Source: Sesamum alatum (lineage: Eukaryota; Streptophyta; Magnoliopsida; Lamiales; Pedaliaceae). Taken from it: 64,000 nucleotides of DNA. Below are positions 46,107-58,405 of the stretch, in pieces; positions within the stretch are counted from its first letter, which is position 1, and the number at the start of each line of letters is the position of its first letter. Under the pieces are notes generated by a model. That model was not told the DNA's origin. It saw only the letters and a program-made list of their open reading frames with translations, and made no database searches. The DNA is taken from positions 5,208,001 to 5,272,000 of the forward strand of contig JACGWO010000003.1 of the NCBI GenBank assembly GCA_034509735.1, read 5' to 3'. Made by a program: the position numbers and the translations under genes.

Positions 46107-46644
46107 TAGTTTATTATTAAAATGAGCACCACAATAAGGATAGAATTGTTTTCTCCACAGTAGGAATAAACACTCAAGAGATTCTCTTTATTATATATTT
46201 AATCATAAGTTGCACTTAACAGTATCATTTTATCTCCAGTATTATGGTAAAAATCAAAAGTATATGAAAGTATAATCTCAAAATAATTTTCTACTACTAA
46301 TATTAAAATATAATTAATTAGTAAGAAGTCACCCATGTTAAATTTTTTGAAAAAATTTCTAATTTAATAAGATTAATAATTTTTTTTAAAAAATTCATGA
46401 TATTTATTCTTTCATATATATATATATATATATATTTAAAATTTTAGTATTTTATGTATTATTCCGATGCTATTCATTTTAAATTATATTGTGCCTAGCT
46501 AGTAAAATACTATTTTTAAATAATTTTATTCTTTTATAGCTAATTTTTATTTATTATTAAGAATAACTTAAGTAAGGATATGAATGGCTTTTCACAATGG
46601 GAAACAAATACATAAGAGATTCACACTTTTATATATAATATAGA

Positions 46645-46990
46645 TATATTAGCGATATTATTATTATGATGATTAATGTTATTGGACCTCTTTTTATATT
46701 TTATTGAAAGATAGTTACTGGTCAATGCTAAATTGATATAAAAATATAACTAAGGAATTTTTACAATTTTTTTAGTAAAGCTATTTTAGGAAAATATGTA
46801 GAATCATTTTAAATGTTCATGTGTACTAAATCTATTACAAATGCATCCTAAATGTTGTATATCTCAATCTATCTTAATACAACTGGCAAATATTTTCACT
46901 AATCAAACAAATTATTTTTATCTTTGCAAATGATTATTTGATCTCCTTACAATACATTAAAATTGTTATTTTGTAGAGGCTCAAAGATGT
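46645..46990. other. AT-rich non-coding stretch before copia nest
   Basis: Nothing recognised. The last five bases GATGT precede the family A LTR and could be its left target duplication. Confidence 0.45.
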
Positions 46991-49155
46991 TGTTAGAATA
47001 GGTGACCTGAAAGTTAATAGGTTTGGTATTAAGTAACCTATTTGACAACTTGATATAATGTAATATTATGTAATGAATAAAATGAGTGTTCGTCACCAAT
47101 GGTACATACTTTGTTGCACTCATTTATCATATGTTAAAACGGTGTTTTACTTATATCGCAACAAAGCCCACAGACCACGTTTAGCAACTCATGCAGTTGG
47201 CAACGCATTGGATGGTGGTCATGAAACCAACTGACTGAGAGTTGGGTCTGAAACGTTCCAAGTCGAGGACCTATTGAGACTTGTATCAAGAGTCGTGTTT
47301 CATCGGCGACAGACGTGAGACACCTACACGATCTTGATGGGTTGGTCGACTGGGGTCGAGCCGACTGGACTGACTGGCGACGATCATCATATGAAAGCTT
47401 TGGAGGCTTGGTCGGTATGATTGGATTTCCCCAATTCCGATAGTACGGGAGTAGTCCTCAGACTTGAGGAACTATGGCAGTTGCGTGCACAGGATGACTG
47501 TATCTTGGATCTGGCGAGAGGTGATCATTTTATAAGATGATCATTATAAGCTTTGTCCAATGCAATTAGAATGTGTAGCGAGGACGGTGGATTCCAAGAA
47601 GAGGATCCGTCCCCTGTCAGTATGTGATAGAGGTATCTCCTATGCACTCGGATGCACGTTCATGCTGTTTAAAGTTGTGGCCATAGTGGTTGGTCGAACA
47701 GGGAATGGTTTCCTGTGTCGACGCAATGAAGCATGCGTAGTCTAGAGTATTAAGCATAGATGCCTAGTCAAGGATGGGAACCGAAGCTCAATTCCATGCC
47801 CTAGACTAAAGGCCGGGAGACGGTAGACGGAAGGACCGTACCCGTACGGAATCGGCGCCTAAATGTTCATGCCAACATCACCTAGTCTCTAGTGCCATGG
47901 ACCGTTGCTAGACGGCCACCCATGGTAACGGGCCTTTGTGGGATACGGGCCCAAAGTCTAGCTGAGGGTGAACCTAAAGTGTCACACACAAATCACCGAG
48001 AAGGTTGAGAGATTGACTTGGAGTCAATCTCGAAGGATAAATAAGTAATTGGATTACTTAAGGGATAGTTCATTGGATGGGCGAGCCGATATTGTATCAG
48101 GCCCTCGTTTAATCGGTAAACGGAATTTGTCAATTAAATATGGAAACTCGAGCCATTGGATCTTTTGATTGATTGAGAGATCAACGGGAATTATTTAAGT
48201 GGACATTAAATTGGATTTAATTTTGGGTTCGTCGTAATTGGATTACGGTAAAACCCGATCCGTTAAATTTTGACTCGAGAGGAAAATTAATTCCTATTTT
48301 GGAATAGGAAGAAGTTGGACTACTTCCCATATTGAGTATGGCCGAAAATGCTTCTTGAAGGAAGCAAAATTCAGCCATGTTCCATGCTAGGTGGTGGTTG
48401 ACTTATCTCTTTTGGAAATAGACAATTCAACTCCAATCAAGCCCTTCCCTTTTGGTATGATTTGATCATACCTTAAAAGTTGGTAGGCTTGATTGAAGAA
48501 TTAATGGTGATTGATTGGGATGTATCTAGACATCCTTGGATGAACCTAGACACATTTCAATAATCACATTAATTATGTATATATATGAGTATATACTAAC
48601 ACCTTAAGCAATAGAATTATTATTCATCTTTTCTAGGAAAAGAAGAAGCAAAAATCGGCCTCTCTCCTCTCTCTCACTCTCGGCTCTCTTTCCCTCTCCC
48701 ACTTGTGTTCTTCATTTGATCTTGGATAAAAAAAAAAAAAAAAAAACAAAGTAGGTTTAAGAGAACACTAATTCATAGTGTTTATTCTCTTAAACCCATT
48801 CCTTCATAGACCCGTTTTCTTCTAGCAAGGAGAACGTGGGTTTCTTCCGGTATGGTGTGGATCATGTTTGGAGAGTCCATACGTTTGGACTTTGTGAACA
48901 TTCTGGAGAAGGAACAACGCAAGTAGCCATGCACATGTGAAATCTACAAAGGTAATACGCTTTTGTAGATTTACATTTCATCTATGCCCTATGTATAATA
49001 TATGCTTCTATATTAATACATCCTACATCGAACGCCCGGTTGAGCACGCAAGGGTACACTCCTTGGGATTACGTCTATTTATTTGATTTAAATTCACGTA
49101 TTTTCCATGCTTCTCGCTTCCGCTCGCGCTCCCGTGCGGATCCGCTTGTGCTTCA
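46991..49155 (+). repeat. Family A 5' LTR (2165 bp)
   Basis: TGTTAGAATAGGTGACC..GTGCTTCA. Aligns with the minus-strand LTR at 56153-58390 along its full length. Includes the conserved block near 47890-47930, a TATA-like TATATATGAG (48579-48588), a CT-rich stretch near 48660-48710 and an A-run at about 48728-48746. Confidence 0.87.
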
Positions 49156-49157
49156 AG

Positions 49158-49169
49158 TGGTATCAGAGC
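49158..49169 (+). other. Family A primer-binding site
   Basis: TGGTATCAGAGC two bases after the LTR end, complementary to plant initiator methionine tRNA. Confidence 0.85.
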
Positions 49170-50987
49170 CCGGTTCGATGTAAGGGGCATAGATCTATGT
49201 GCTTGGAATGATCTACTTGCTTTACGGCGTTAATGGCATGTTTTGATTGTATGAATATATGAATAAATATGATGATTCAATTGTTTAAATTTGATGGACG
49301 TTAAGCATGATTATTTTATTAGATTGGATGTAGAATTGCATGCTCGTTTTCAGTTTATTACTGTTGATTTGTGCTAAAAAGGATGTCGAAAAATTATGAA
49401 AAAACGGACAGCAGCGACAGCGGTTGGCTGCCGCCCCTGCCGGCTGGTCACTGGCTGGCAGGCACGTGGCGGCGTGCCTGCTAGCGTGCGTGCTGGCAGG
49501 GGCGGCCGCGCATACCGCGGCCGCGCGCAGGCAGGTGCTTGCGCGCGTTGGGCTTCGGCCAGCGCGCACGGCTAGCGGCCAGGCACAATGGCTGGGTCGT
49601 TTTGTGCCATTTTTCGACGTTTTTCGGAGAATTTAATTTTTTGTTTTTTTCTGCATATTATTCTGAAAATGTATTAATTTTGCACATCTGATTTTGGAAG
49701 AATTGGATTATTCCTTATATCAAATTTGCTTAATTAATTTGGGATTAATACATGCATTGGATGCATTGTTTATAATGTCCATTGAATTTGAAATTTGAAT
49801 TTTTGCATATTGTTTATGTATTTATGCTTTGTTATGTTGGACATCACTTGGATATTTGGAATATCCATGGTTTAAGCATGATTATTTGGAATAATTATGT
49901 TATGTGCGTTGATGGGATCAACATGGGATGATCACAAGAGCCCTAGACCTTCTGTATGGTTGAATGTACCATTATTTACATTTCTGTTGGGTGGGGCCTG
50001 CGTGCCTCTTGTTTTGGGACTATCATCTCCCGTATTTCAGCCTCATGATGTTAAGGCTTATTTTTTTTTCCCATGTATTACTTTTAATTGTAATGAGAGT
50101 AGATAGGATTGGTGAGGTTTTAATTTTAACAAGCTTAAGGCGTGAAAAAAGAGCATTACAAGGCCCATTGGAATGACAATGGGTGTATTATTTTGTAATA
50201 ATATAGGACCACCCTAGACAGACCATAGACGCACTGCGGGCTCAGTGAGTCATATAGGTTGGGCTTGTGATCATCCTAGCAGGGGTACGCTATGTTTTCT
50301 GCATGCGGCGTATTTATTTAATCGCTTTAAATATTGAATATTTATGCATGCTAAAACACCTTAATGTGATGATGAGGTCTCGGTTATACATTAAGCTCTC
50401 ATTTGGTTGGACCAAATTGAATATTAGACCTAGAACGAACTTGGATTAAAACGGTATTTTGATCTATTCGAGCCTTCCATCCACAGCTATGTGGTGAGGA
50501 AGCTACCACTACCCAAGTGTGGTCTCACGAGTCGTGGCACACTTGGACTAGGGGAAAGTTGCACCATTGTTGTGAATAAAGAGACTGCACTCGATATTTC
50601 CCTGTCTCACAAGTTGTGGGGGGCAACAGTTTGAGGCATGATTTGGTTGATGGGTCGGGCCCAACACTCAGTAACATGGTTCGCTTGGAGTCCTCGGAAC
50701 CATGCGAATATGTGAGGCAAAACATCTTGGGAATCTCATGGGATGAGAATGATATTGGATATCTTCCACAAGGTCTTCTTCATGTGAATCATAAAAGTGG
50801 GGCATGGAGATTACGCTTGTGGATCCCAAGCCCACTAGAAAATGATTTTCCAAAACTCCGCTTGAGAGTTGCGGACTTTCGTACAGATAGAGGGAGGGTT
50901 AAAGACTAAAAGACCAATTCTTCAACTTGAATAATAATATTACCATCATTTGCTAATTTCTGCTTTACATTTTTTATAAATGTAGAT
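49170..50987 (+). other. Family A leader with GC-rich island
   Basis: AT-rich leader holding a GC island at 49405-49610 (GGCGGCCGCGC, GCGCGCAGGC words). A block common to all leaders runs from about 49925 (GGGATGATCACAAGAGCCC) to 50270. At the end it carries the conserved leader ORF. A T-rich word and TGTAG lie just before the gag ATG, resembling a 3' splice site. Confidence 0.6.
50701..50909 (+). CDS. Leader ORF before family A gag (conserved peptide)
   Basis: The frame carries ILGISWDENDIGYLPQGLL, HVNHKSGAWRLRLWIPSPL and ENDFPKLRLRV, with the stop at 50907. It matches the family B leader peptide at 23129-23317 over the same stretch. The open frame can be extended upstream to a GTG at 50616, but the nearest ATG (50703) is in another frame. 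Translation is therefore unproven. No known domain. Confidence 0.35.
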
Positions 50988-52133
50988 ATGTCTAAGAATC
51001 CATTAACCATGGTACTTGTGACTAATAAGTTCAACGAAAACAAACTACTCGGACTGGCTGAGAGACCTGAGGATTTTCCTCGATTTCGAGAACCAAGGCT
51101 ACGTCTTGGACGAGCCACCGCCGAGCGACTTACCGAAGGGGTCCACGCCAGAAGAACGTTTGACGTTCGAGAAATGGCATGAGGAAATCGGAAAGTGTGC
51201 AGTATCATATTGGCTTCGATATCTAACGACATCCAGAAGCAATATGAGAGGCTGGACAACGTCTCCGCCATAATGCTCCGCATGAACGAGGTTTATGCGG
51301 TTCCGGTTAGGCATATTAGATATGCCGCCACAAAAAGCATTCTTTGGCACCAAGCTTGCCTGAAGGATCGTCTGTACAAAGTCATTGGGTTAAGATGCTC
51401 TCCCTAGTAGAGAAACTCGAGGACCTTAAAGCTGGGCTTAACAATGACACGTACATTGACGTGATCCTCCAGTCGCTTCCTCCGTCCTATGACCCGTTTG
51501 TTGTAAACTACAACCATGAACGGACTTGAAAAGTCTATTCATGAGTTGATCAACATGCTGGTGAAATATGAGGTAACGACCCACAAGTCGGCGTCGGCGG
51601 TATTGATAAGAGAGGCTTCGACCTCCAAGGCGAATGGAAAGAGGGCCGAACGCTGAAAGAGGAAGAAGGGAAAGGGAAAGACGGTTGCAGCCCCTACTCG
51701 CGCTCAAGACATCCTTGTTGCACCGGTGGGGATGGGCAAAGGGAAAGGGAAGGCCCGTGGTTCTCAGCGGTCCAAGGCAAAATGATGTCTGCATGCATTG
51801 CAAGGAAAAGGGCATTGGAAGAGGGAGTGCCCACAACTCCTCTCCAACCCAGGTATGGTTGTGGTTGAAGTAAACATGATAACTAATTCTTCTTCAATGG
51901 GTATTGGATACCGGGTGTGGTGCTCACATCTGCAATGATTTGCAGGCACTGCAAAGAAGCAGAAGGCTAACCAAGGATGAGATGATCCTAAGGCTAGGCG
52001 ATGGCAAGGCCGTTGCTGCGGAAGTCGTCGGATTAATGGAGTTAGCCATTAGTAGTCATGTTAGGATTATACTGAATGATTGTTTCTATGTACATAGCAT
52101 GATTAAAAATATTGTACTATACCAGCCCTTGAT
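50988..52133 (+). pseudogene. gag: Family A gag and protease start (plus copy), frameshifted
   Basis: ATG 50988 starts MSKNPLTMVLVTNKFNE. Pieces in three frames follow: IQKQYERLDNVSAIMLRMNE, VEKLEDLKAGLNNDTYIDVI, SLPPSYDPFVVNYN. Then come the knuckle (DVCMHCKEKG, H-box displaced by a frameshift) and the protease motif MDTGCGAHICNDL. Ends in FYVHSMIKNIVLYQP at 52133, where LTR sequence begins. At least four frame changes. Confidence 0.82.
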
Positions 52134-52841
52134 TGTTAGAATAGGTGACCAGAAAGCCAATAGGTTTGGCGATTTGTAACCTATTATACAACTCGATGTA
52201 AATGTAATATTATTATGTGATGAATAAAATGAGTGTTCGTCACTTCTGGTGCTTACTTTGTTGCGCTCATTTAATATTTTTTAATACGGTGTTTAACTTA
52301 TATCGCAACAAATCCCACAGGCCATGGTTAACAACTCGTGCAGTTGGGCCACGCATTGGATGGTGGTCATGAAAACCAACTGATTAAAGAGTTGGATCTG
52401 AAACGTTCCAAGTCGAGTGTGATGTCCGTATAATTTTATTCATAATCGAGGGACTAATTAGTAATTATTAAGAAAATTTAATTTAATTATAAGTATACAT
52501 GTGGCGTAGTAGATATAAACTTTTGACAACTTCTATCATTATCATATATATATATGTTACATGTTTAATAGGACTGATTTTATTCATCTAAATGGAAATC
52601 TCTTATAAGGCAGGTTATAATTAAAAAGGGGTATAATTACTGATAATACAGTGTAGTTACGTAGGGGGTGTCACATCGAGGACCTCGAGACAGGGCATCG
52701 AGATTGAGACTTGCGTCAAGAGTCGTGTTCATTGGATGAGTGCCGTGTTTCATCGGCGACAGGCGTGGGACGCCTACACGATCTTGATGGGTTGGTCGAC
52801 TGGGGTCGAGCCGACTGGACTGACTCGCGGGGGATCATCAT
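52134..52841 (+). repeat. Family A LTR, 5' part, with a solo LTR inside
   Basis: TGTTAGAATAGGTGACCAGAAAGCC at 52134; follows the LTR to 52417, is interrupted by a 258-bp insertion (52418-52675) and continues to 52841. There a family B element begins. The remainder should lie to the right of that element, outside the window. Confidence 0.82.
52418..52675. mobile_element. 258-bp solo LTR, gypsy-like
   Basis: TGTGATGTCC..GGGGGTGTCACA with inverted ends TGTGA/TCACA. The perfect 5-bp duplication TCGAG lies at 52413-52417 and 52676-52680. Read on the minus strand it starts TGTGACACCCCC, a common plant gypsy LTR start. No internal region, so a solo LTR or a small TIR element. Confidence 0.72.
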
Positions 52842-54929
52842 TGTTAGAATAGGTTACCATATAGCCAATCTTGGCGGGCAAAATGTAACCTATGTCTATA
52901 CAATTTCCGTGTTTTGATAAACTATTAATGAATAAAGAAGCGAAATTCATTTTGACATTACTTTGTTTGCGTTCACTTTACTGCTTTATATCTATCTGTT
53001 CACTATGCAAACAAAGCCCACAGACTAAAAACCTATTTCGGGGACTGGGACTACGCTTGGAGGTAGGTCCATGAAATCAGTACCCGCCGAATCAGTCCGA
53101 AAATCTCCAAGTCAAGGAATCTCGAAAATGGGTACCGAGATTCCCCTTGAGACTTGCACTAAGCATCTGCTATCGTATTTCATCGATAGGTGCTGAAGGT
53201 CGTGTAAGCAGTGTTAGTGGGTTAGCCTGCTAGGGAGCAGCTGACTGAGGTGACTCGGGGGAACCGTCTTACAGAGGACCTTGAGTAGGGTCAGCAAGGT
53301 ATGATGTGTATTCCCGATTCTAACGGTACAGGCCAAGTCCTTTGACTTGAGGAACTGCTGAGTTTACCTTTATATCAGGTCTGTATCTTAGATATGGTGA
53401 GAGATTTTCAAGAAGCACTTGAGTAGTCATAAGCTATGTCTAGTGCAGCTCTGGTGTACAGAGTAACAGTAGTTTCCAAGAAAGGATCTGTCTCCTGTCA
53501 AAAGACATTGACAGTTGAGTCTCACGTATGCTCTGTGTCTTGTCCCTAAAAAATCTGTGGCCACAGTAACTGAACAGAAGGGAAGGTTTCCCTTGCGGCG
53601 TTTTAGTAAGGACAGACCGACACTTAGGTCCAAAATGGGTACCTGCATTTTCCGTGCCCTAGACCCTAAGTGGTGAGACCGTAGACAGAAGGACAAGTGT
53701 ACTGTTAGAGCGTAAATGTTCATCCCCGAAATTTCACGTAGTCTCTAGTGTCATGGACCGTTGCTAGATGACCACCCATGGTAACAGACGGATTCTAGGA
53801 ATCCGACCAAGTCTAGCTGAAAGGTGAACCTAAAGAGTCACACAACAATCCACACACATCAAGTGTTTTGATTTGGAATTAAATATTGGAGAAAAGGAAT
53901 GATTAAATTGGATTTAATCGGGTCCTTTATTTTCTTGGAGAATTAATTCCTATTATTTGATAAAAGGAATTAATCTAATAAATTAGATTTATTAGAGGAT
54001 TAATTTAATAGGCCTAGAATAAATATTTGTAATTTATTTATATTTTATTTATTTGGCCTTTGGAATATATTTAATAGGATTTAAATATTCCATTAAATTA
54101 AATTAATGGTTGAGATTAAAAGGGAGAGATGGATGGCTAGAATTAATTTGACTAGGTCAAATACTACTTTGACTAGGACTTTGATTAGGTCAAAATCCTA
54201 ATCAAAATAGACCTCTTTAGAGTTGGAGTTTAAAGGGGATTAAGCTCCTCCTCTAGAATCAAAATCCTAGTCAAAAATAGACCTCTTTAGAGTTGGAAGT
54301 TTAAAGAGTATTAAGCTCCTCCTCTATATATAGTCCTAGTCTTTCACTATTTGTTAAAGTGATGAAAAAACTCCAACACACACAACACACACAAAACTCG
54401 GCTCCCTCTCTCCCCTACTCGTCCGCCTCTCTCTCTCTCTCACATAGCAAAGAAAATACTTCTTTGATTCTTTTTGTTTTTGAAAATTTAGATCTGAGGA
54501 GAATTAATACCGTTAATCAATAACGTGTTATTAATTCATCCTCTTCAAAATATTACTGTGTTCGTTCGCTAGCACGACGTGCAAGATATGTGGGTGGATT
54601 GCGTGTTACTATTTGGAGAGTCCTCAAACACGAGGACTTGGAGCCAAATCGGGGACAACGCGAGTAGCAGTTAGAAGACGAAAACGACAATACATAGGTT
54701 CCGATTTATTTATTTTTGTCCCTTTTATTTTTTCAAAATCCTATGGCCTCCATGATTTTGTTTATGTTATTTAATTCATGAGATACACCGAACGCCCGGG
54801 AAACTTCAAGCGTACACCCTTGAACGAGTTTCTTTAATTTTAATTAAAGCATGTTTAATTTTCGTATTTTAATTTATACCGCGCTTCCTACATTCGCGCT
54901 ATTTCCCGGGACGATTCCAAAATCTTTCA
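52842..54929 (+). repeat. Family B 5' LTR (plus copy, 2088 bp)
   Basis: TGTTAGAATAGGTTACC..AAATCTTTCA. Clearly diverged from the LTR pair at 16969/24784. A promoter-proximal block of about 85 bp (TAGACCTCTTTAGAGTTGG.., GGATTAAGCTCCTCCTCTA) is tandemly duplicated at about 54205-54330, just before the TATA box. Confidence 0.85.
54150..54333 (+). promoter_or_regulatory. Promoter region of family B LTR: TTGAC cores and TATA box
   Basis: Several TTTGACTAGG / CTAGTCAAA words precede CTATATATAG (54323-54332). Some cores are mutated relative to the other B copies. The adjoining block is duplicated. Confidence 0.5.
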
Positions 54930-54930
54930 G

Positions 54931-54942
54931 TGGTATTAGAGC
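54931..54942 (+). other. Family B primer-binding site
   Basis: TGGTATTAGAGC one base after the LTR end; one change from TGGTATCAGAGC. Confidence 0.8.
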
Positions 54943-55117
54943 CTGGTTCGGTGTATAGGCCTAGGGTTTAATGTGCGTTTTAAGCATGAAACGTGTTCTT
55001 GACAAGTTTTTTAATTAATTCTTGGTTTCTTGATTTATTAAAGCATGTCTTCGTTTTCTTGCCTTTGATACATGTGATTAATAGCATCGTTGGATTTTCT
55101 GTTTTTTTCTTGGGAAA

Positions 55118-55155
<38 letters not shown>

Positions 55156-56152
55156 GAAAATTGAACGAAGAACGAAGAAAACGCCGCACGCCGACCAACC
55201 AGAGGCTGGCTGCGTGCAGCCGTGTGCAGAGGCTGGGCAGCCGCGCGCAGGGCAGGGGGGAAGGCTGCGCGCAGCCGCCCGGCCAGATGCGCAAGGCTGG
55301 GCGCAGCCCGCTAGGCGGACGCGCGGCGGATGATGGCCCCGCCTCAGGCAAGGCTGCTGGCCAGGCGCGCGTGCAAACGGGCAGGGAAGCCCGTGCGCGT
55401 GCGCCAGGCCAGTGTGCTGGAAGCCTGCGCGCCCGGACGTGCGGCCAAGAGTGGCCGCGCGCAAGCGCACACATAGAGGCGGCGCCTCCAGGCGGGCGCG
55501 CACGCAGACGAGGTGTTTGCGCGCCCGCCCGGCAGGCGCGTCCATGCACGCGCGCGCGTGCGAATGTGCGTAGCAGAGTCCGCGCGCAACGCAGACGGTG
55601 GTGTCTCACGCGCGCACTGCGCAGGGTAGATGCGCGGCTGGCGACCAGCAGGCTAGCGCACGCGCCAGGCATGGGCCTGCGCGCGCGACAGCTTGCCGGA
55701 ACACTAGGCTGCGCGGCCTGCTGCCGACCAGGCGCGCGCACGCCGGCAGGCTGCTGCCGGTGGCGGCGGCCGGCTGCTGGTGCTGCTAGGGTTTTTTACC
55801 CTATTTTCTATTTTTATTATTTATTTTTCAATTTTAATTTTTTAATTAATTCTAAAAATTCATTTTTTTGTTCAATTTTTGCCTAATTTTCTAATACATT
55901 ATTTTGGGAAACTAAAATATATTGGATTTGGAATCCGGGAATATTTTAATTAAAAAATAATGAGGAAAGATTTTCCGAAAACGAGAAAATATTATTACCA
56001 ACGGTTATGCCATATTTTCACATGCTACACATTTAGTTATTTTTTTTTTTATCTTGGATAATTATGATTGGTCATCATGTATTATTGGCATATTATTATT
56101 ATGTGATTGGATCATATAATTATGTGTGTTGGATGCAAACGGATGATCACGA
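54943..56152 (+). other. Family B leader with 36-G tract and 630-bp GC island
   Basis: An uninterrupted G run (55119-55154) is followed by a GC-rich island to about 55790 (GCGCGC, GGCAGG words) and then AT-rich leader as in 23860-24540. Long open frames on both strands of the island (for example 54980-55741 minus and 55161-55886 plus) are Arg/Ala/Pro-rich products of composition, without a recognisable domain. Confidence 0.65.
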
Positions 56153-58390
56153 TGAAGGATAAGCGGATCCGCCCGAAGAGCGCGAGCGGAAGCGAGAAAG
56201 CGAGAAATTGTGCGTAAATTTAAATCAAATTCAAAATAATCGAATCCCAAGGGTGTACCCTTGGGTGCTCAACCGGGCGTTCGATGTAGGATGTGTAAAT
56301 ATTAAAACATATATTTAAGCACATAGGGCATAGATATAAATGAAATCAATCAAAGCGTAATAAACCGTTATCTTTGATTGTTTAGCGTATGCTCCCGGCT
56401 ACTTGCGTTGTTGCTTCTCCGGAATGCTCACGAAATCCAAACGTATAGATTCTCCAAAGGTGATCCACACCACACCGGGAAGAAACACACGTTCTTCTTG
56501 CTAGAAAAGAACGGGTTTAGAAGGAATCGGTTTTAAGAGAAGAACACTATGAATTAGTGTTCTCTTAAACTTACTTTGTTCTTCTTCTTAATTCAAAATC
56601 AAGTGAAGAACACAAGTGTGAGAGAGGGAGAGAGCACGAAATTTGAGAGAGAGGAGAGGGATTTTTGTCTTCTCTTTTTCCTAGAAAAAGATGAATAATG
56701 AATCACTTATGCTTGGTGTTGTATATTCTAATATATATACATAATTAATGTGATTATTGGAATGTGTCTAGGTTCATCCAAGGATGTCTAGATTCATTCC
56801 AATCAATCACCATCAATTCTTCAATCAAGCCTACCAAAATTTATGGTATGATCAAATCATACCAAAAGGGAAGAGCTTGATTGGAGTTGATTTGTCTCTT
56901 TCCAAAAGAGATAAGTCAACATACCACCTAGCATGAAACATGGCTGATTTTGCTTCCTCCAAGGGAGCATGTCGGCCATGTTTAATTAAGAGAAGAAGTC
57001 CAACTTCCTCCTATTCCAAAATAGGAATTATTTCTCCTCTCGGGTATAATTTAACGGATCGGGTTTTATCGTAATCCAATTACGACGAATCCAACATTAA
57101 ATTCAATTTAATGTCCATTTAAATTATTCCCGTTGATCTTTTAATCCAATTAAAAGATCCAACGTCTCAACGTCTCAACTTTCCATATTTAATCGAAAAT
57201 CTAATTTACCGATTAAACGAAAGCCCGATACAATATCGTCCCGTCCATCCAATGGAGTTTCCCTTAAGTAATCCAATTACTTATTTTATCCTTCGAGATT
57301 GACTCCAAGTCGATCTCTCAACCTCCTCGGTGATTTGTGTGTGACCCTTTTAGGCTCACCCTCAGCTAGACTTAGGCCCGTGTCCCACAAGGGCCCGTTA
57401 CCATGGGTGGCCGTCTAGCAGCGGTCCATGGCACTAGAGACTAGGTGAATTGGCGTGAACATTTAGGCGCCGATTCCGTACGGGTACGATCCTTCCGTCA
57501 ACCGTCTCCCGGCCTTAGTCTAGGGTATGGAATTGTGCGTCGGTTCCCATCCTTGACTAGGCATCTATGCTTAATACTCGAGTCCACGTATGCTTCATTG
57601 CGTCGACACAGGAAACCAATCCCTGTTCGACCAACCACTGTGGCCACAGCTTCAAACAGCATGAACGTGTCTCCGAGTGCATAGGAGATACCTCTGTCAC
57701 ATACTGACAGGGGACGGATCCTCTTCTTGGAATCCACCGTCCTCGCTACACATTCCGACTGCACTGGACAAAGCTTATGATAATCATCTTACAGAATGAT
57801 TACCTCTCGCCAGATCCAAGATACAGCCGTCCTGTGCACGCGACTGCCATGATTCCTCAAGTCTGAGGATTACTCCCGTATTATCAGAATCGGGGAAAAC
57901 CAATGATACCGACCAAGCCTCCAAGGCTTCCATATGATGATCCCCGCGAGTCAGTCTAGTCGGCTCGACCCCAGTCGACCAACCCATCAAGATCGTGTAG
58001 GCGTCCCACGCCTGTCGCCGATGAAACACGACACTCATCCAATGAACAAGACTTGGAACGTTTCAAACCCAACTCTTAATCAGTCTGAGGATGCCTTGTC
58101 TCGAGGTCCTCGACTTGGAACGTTTCAAACCCAACTCTTAATCAGTTGGTTCCATGACCACCATCCAATGCGTGGCCCAACTGCACGAGTTGTTATCCAT
58201 GGTCTGTGGGCTTTGTTGCGATATAAGTTAAACACCGTTTTAACAAATGTAAGATGAGCGCAACAAAGAAGGTACCATTGGTGATGAACACTCATCTTAT
58301 TCATCACATAATAATATTACATTCACATCAAGTTGTCGGATAGGTTACAAATTGCCAAACCTATTGGCTTTCTGGTCACCTATTCCAACA
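56153..58390 (-). repeat. Family A 3' LTR (2238 bp)
   Basis: Starts TGTTGGAATAGGTGACC on the minus strand at 58390, ends ...CTTATCCTTCA at 56153. Carries the stem-loop block near 57400-57431. It contains a local duplication near 58046-58140 (GACTTGGAACGTTTCAAACCC twice). The open frames at 57445-57684 and 57934-58257 are antisense LTR sequence shared with 15612-16415. Confidence 0.88.
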
Positions 58391-58405
58391 ATCTCCCACT
58401 TGACC
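58391..58405 (-). other. Family A polypurine tract
   Basis: Minus strand GGTCAAGTGGGAGAT before the LTR start, identical to the family B tract. Confidence 0.82.

Larger units (their letters stand above)
44045..46644 (-). mobile_element. Possible second Helitron-like element
   Basis: At 46644 the minus strand reads A|TCTATATTATATATAAAAGTG, a plant Helitron-like 5' end. Near 44045-44070 the minus strand has ACACGTGCATCGCGCGTGATACATTTTAG, a hairpin-capable 3' end. The final CTRR is mutated and the flanking T is absent, so this is tentative. The interval is AT-rich and holds a compound microsatellite and a MITE, with no gene. Confidence 0.25.
46991..52133 (+). mobile_element. Copia element, family A (5' LTR, leader, gag), interrupted or deleted in protease region
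   Basis: It has a complete 5' LTR, a PBS, a leader with GC island and leader ORF, then gag to the start of the region after protease. At 52134 an LTR start follows directly, without a polypurine tract. Either a second A element inserted into this one (the rest then lies to the right of the window) or the interior was lost. The left flank GATGT could be the target duplication. Confidence 0.78.
52842..56152 (+). mobile_element. Copia element, family B (plus copy), 5' part
   Basis: LTR 52842-54929, PBS 54931-54942 and leader to 56152, where the minus-strand family A element is inserted. gag and pol should lie beyond that element, outside the window. The left flank ATCAT would be the target duplication. 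Confidence 0.82.

Noticed and set aside
54980..55886. Long frames (253 and 241 codons) on both strands of the GC island
   Set aside because: Stop codons are rare in GC-rich DNA; products are Arg/Ala/Pro low-complexity and overlap in four frames.
57445..58257. Plus-strand frames repeated at 15612-16415
   Set aside because: Antisense family A LTR sequence; conservation is that of the LTR pair.
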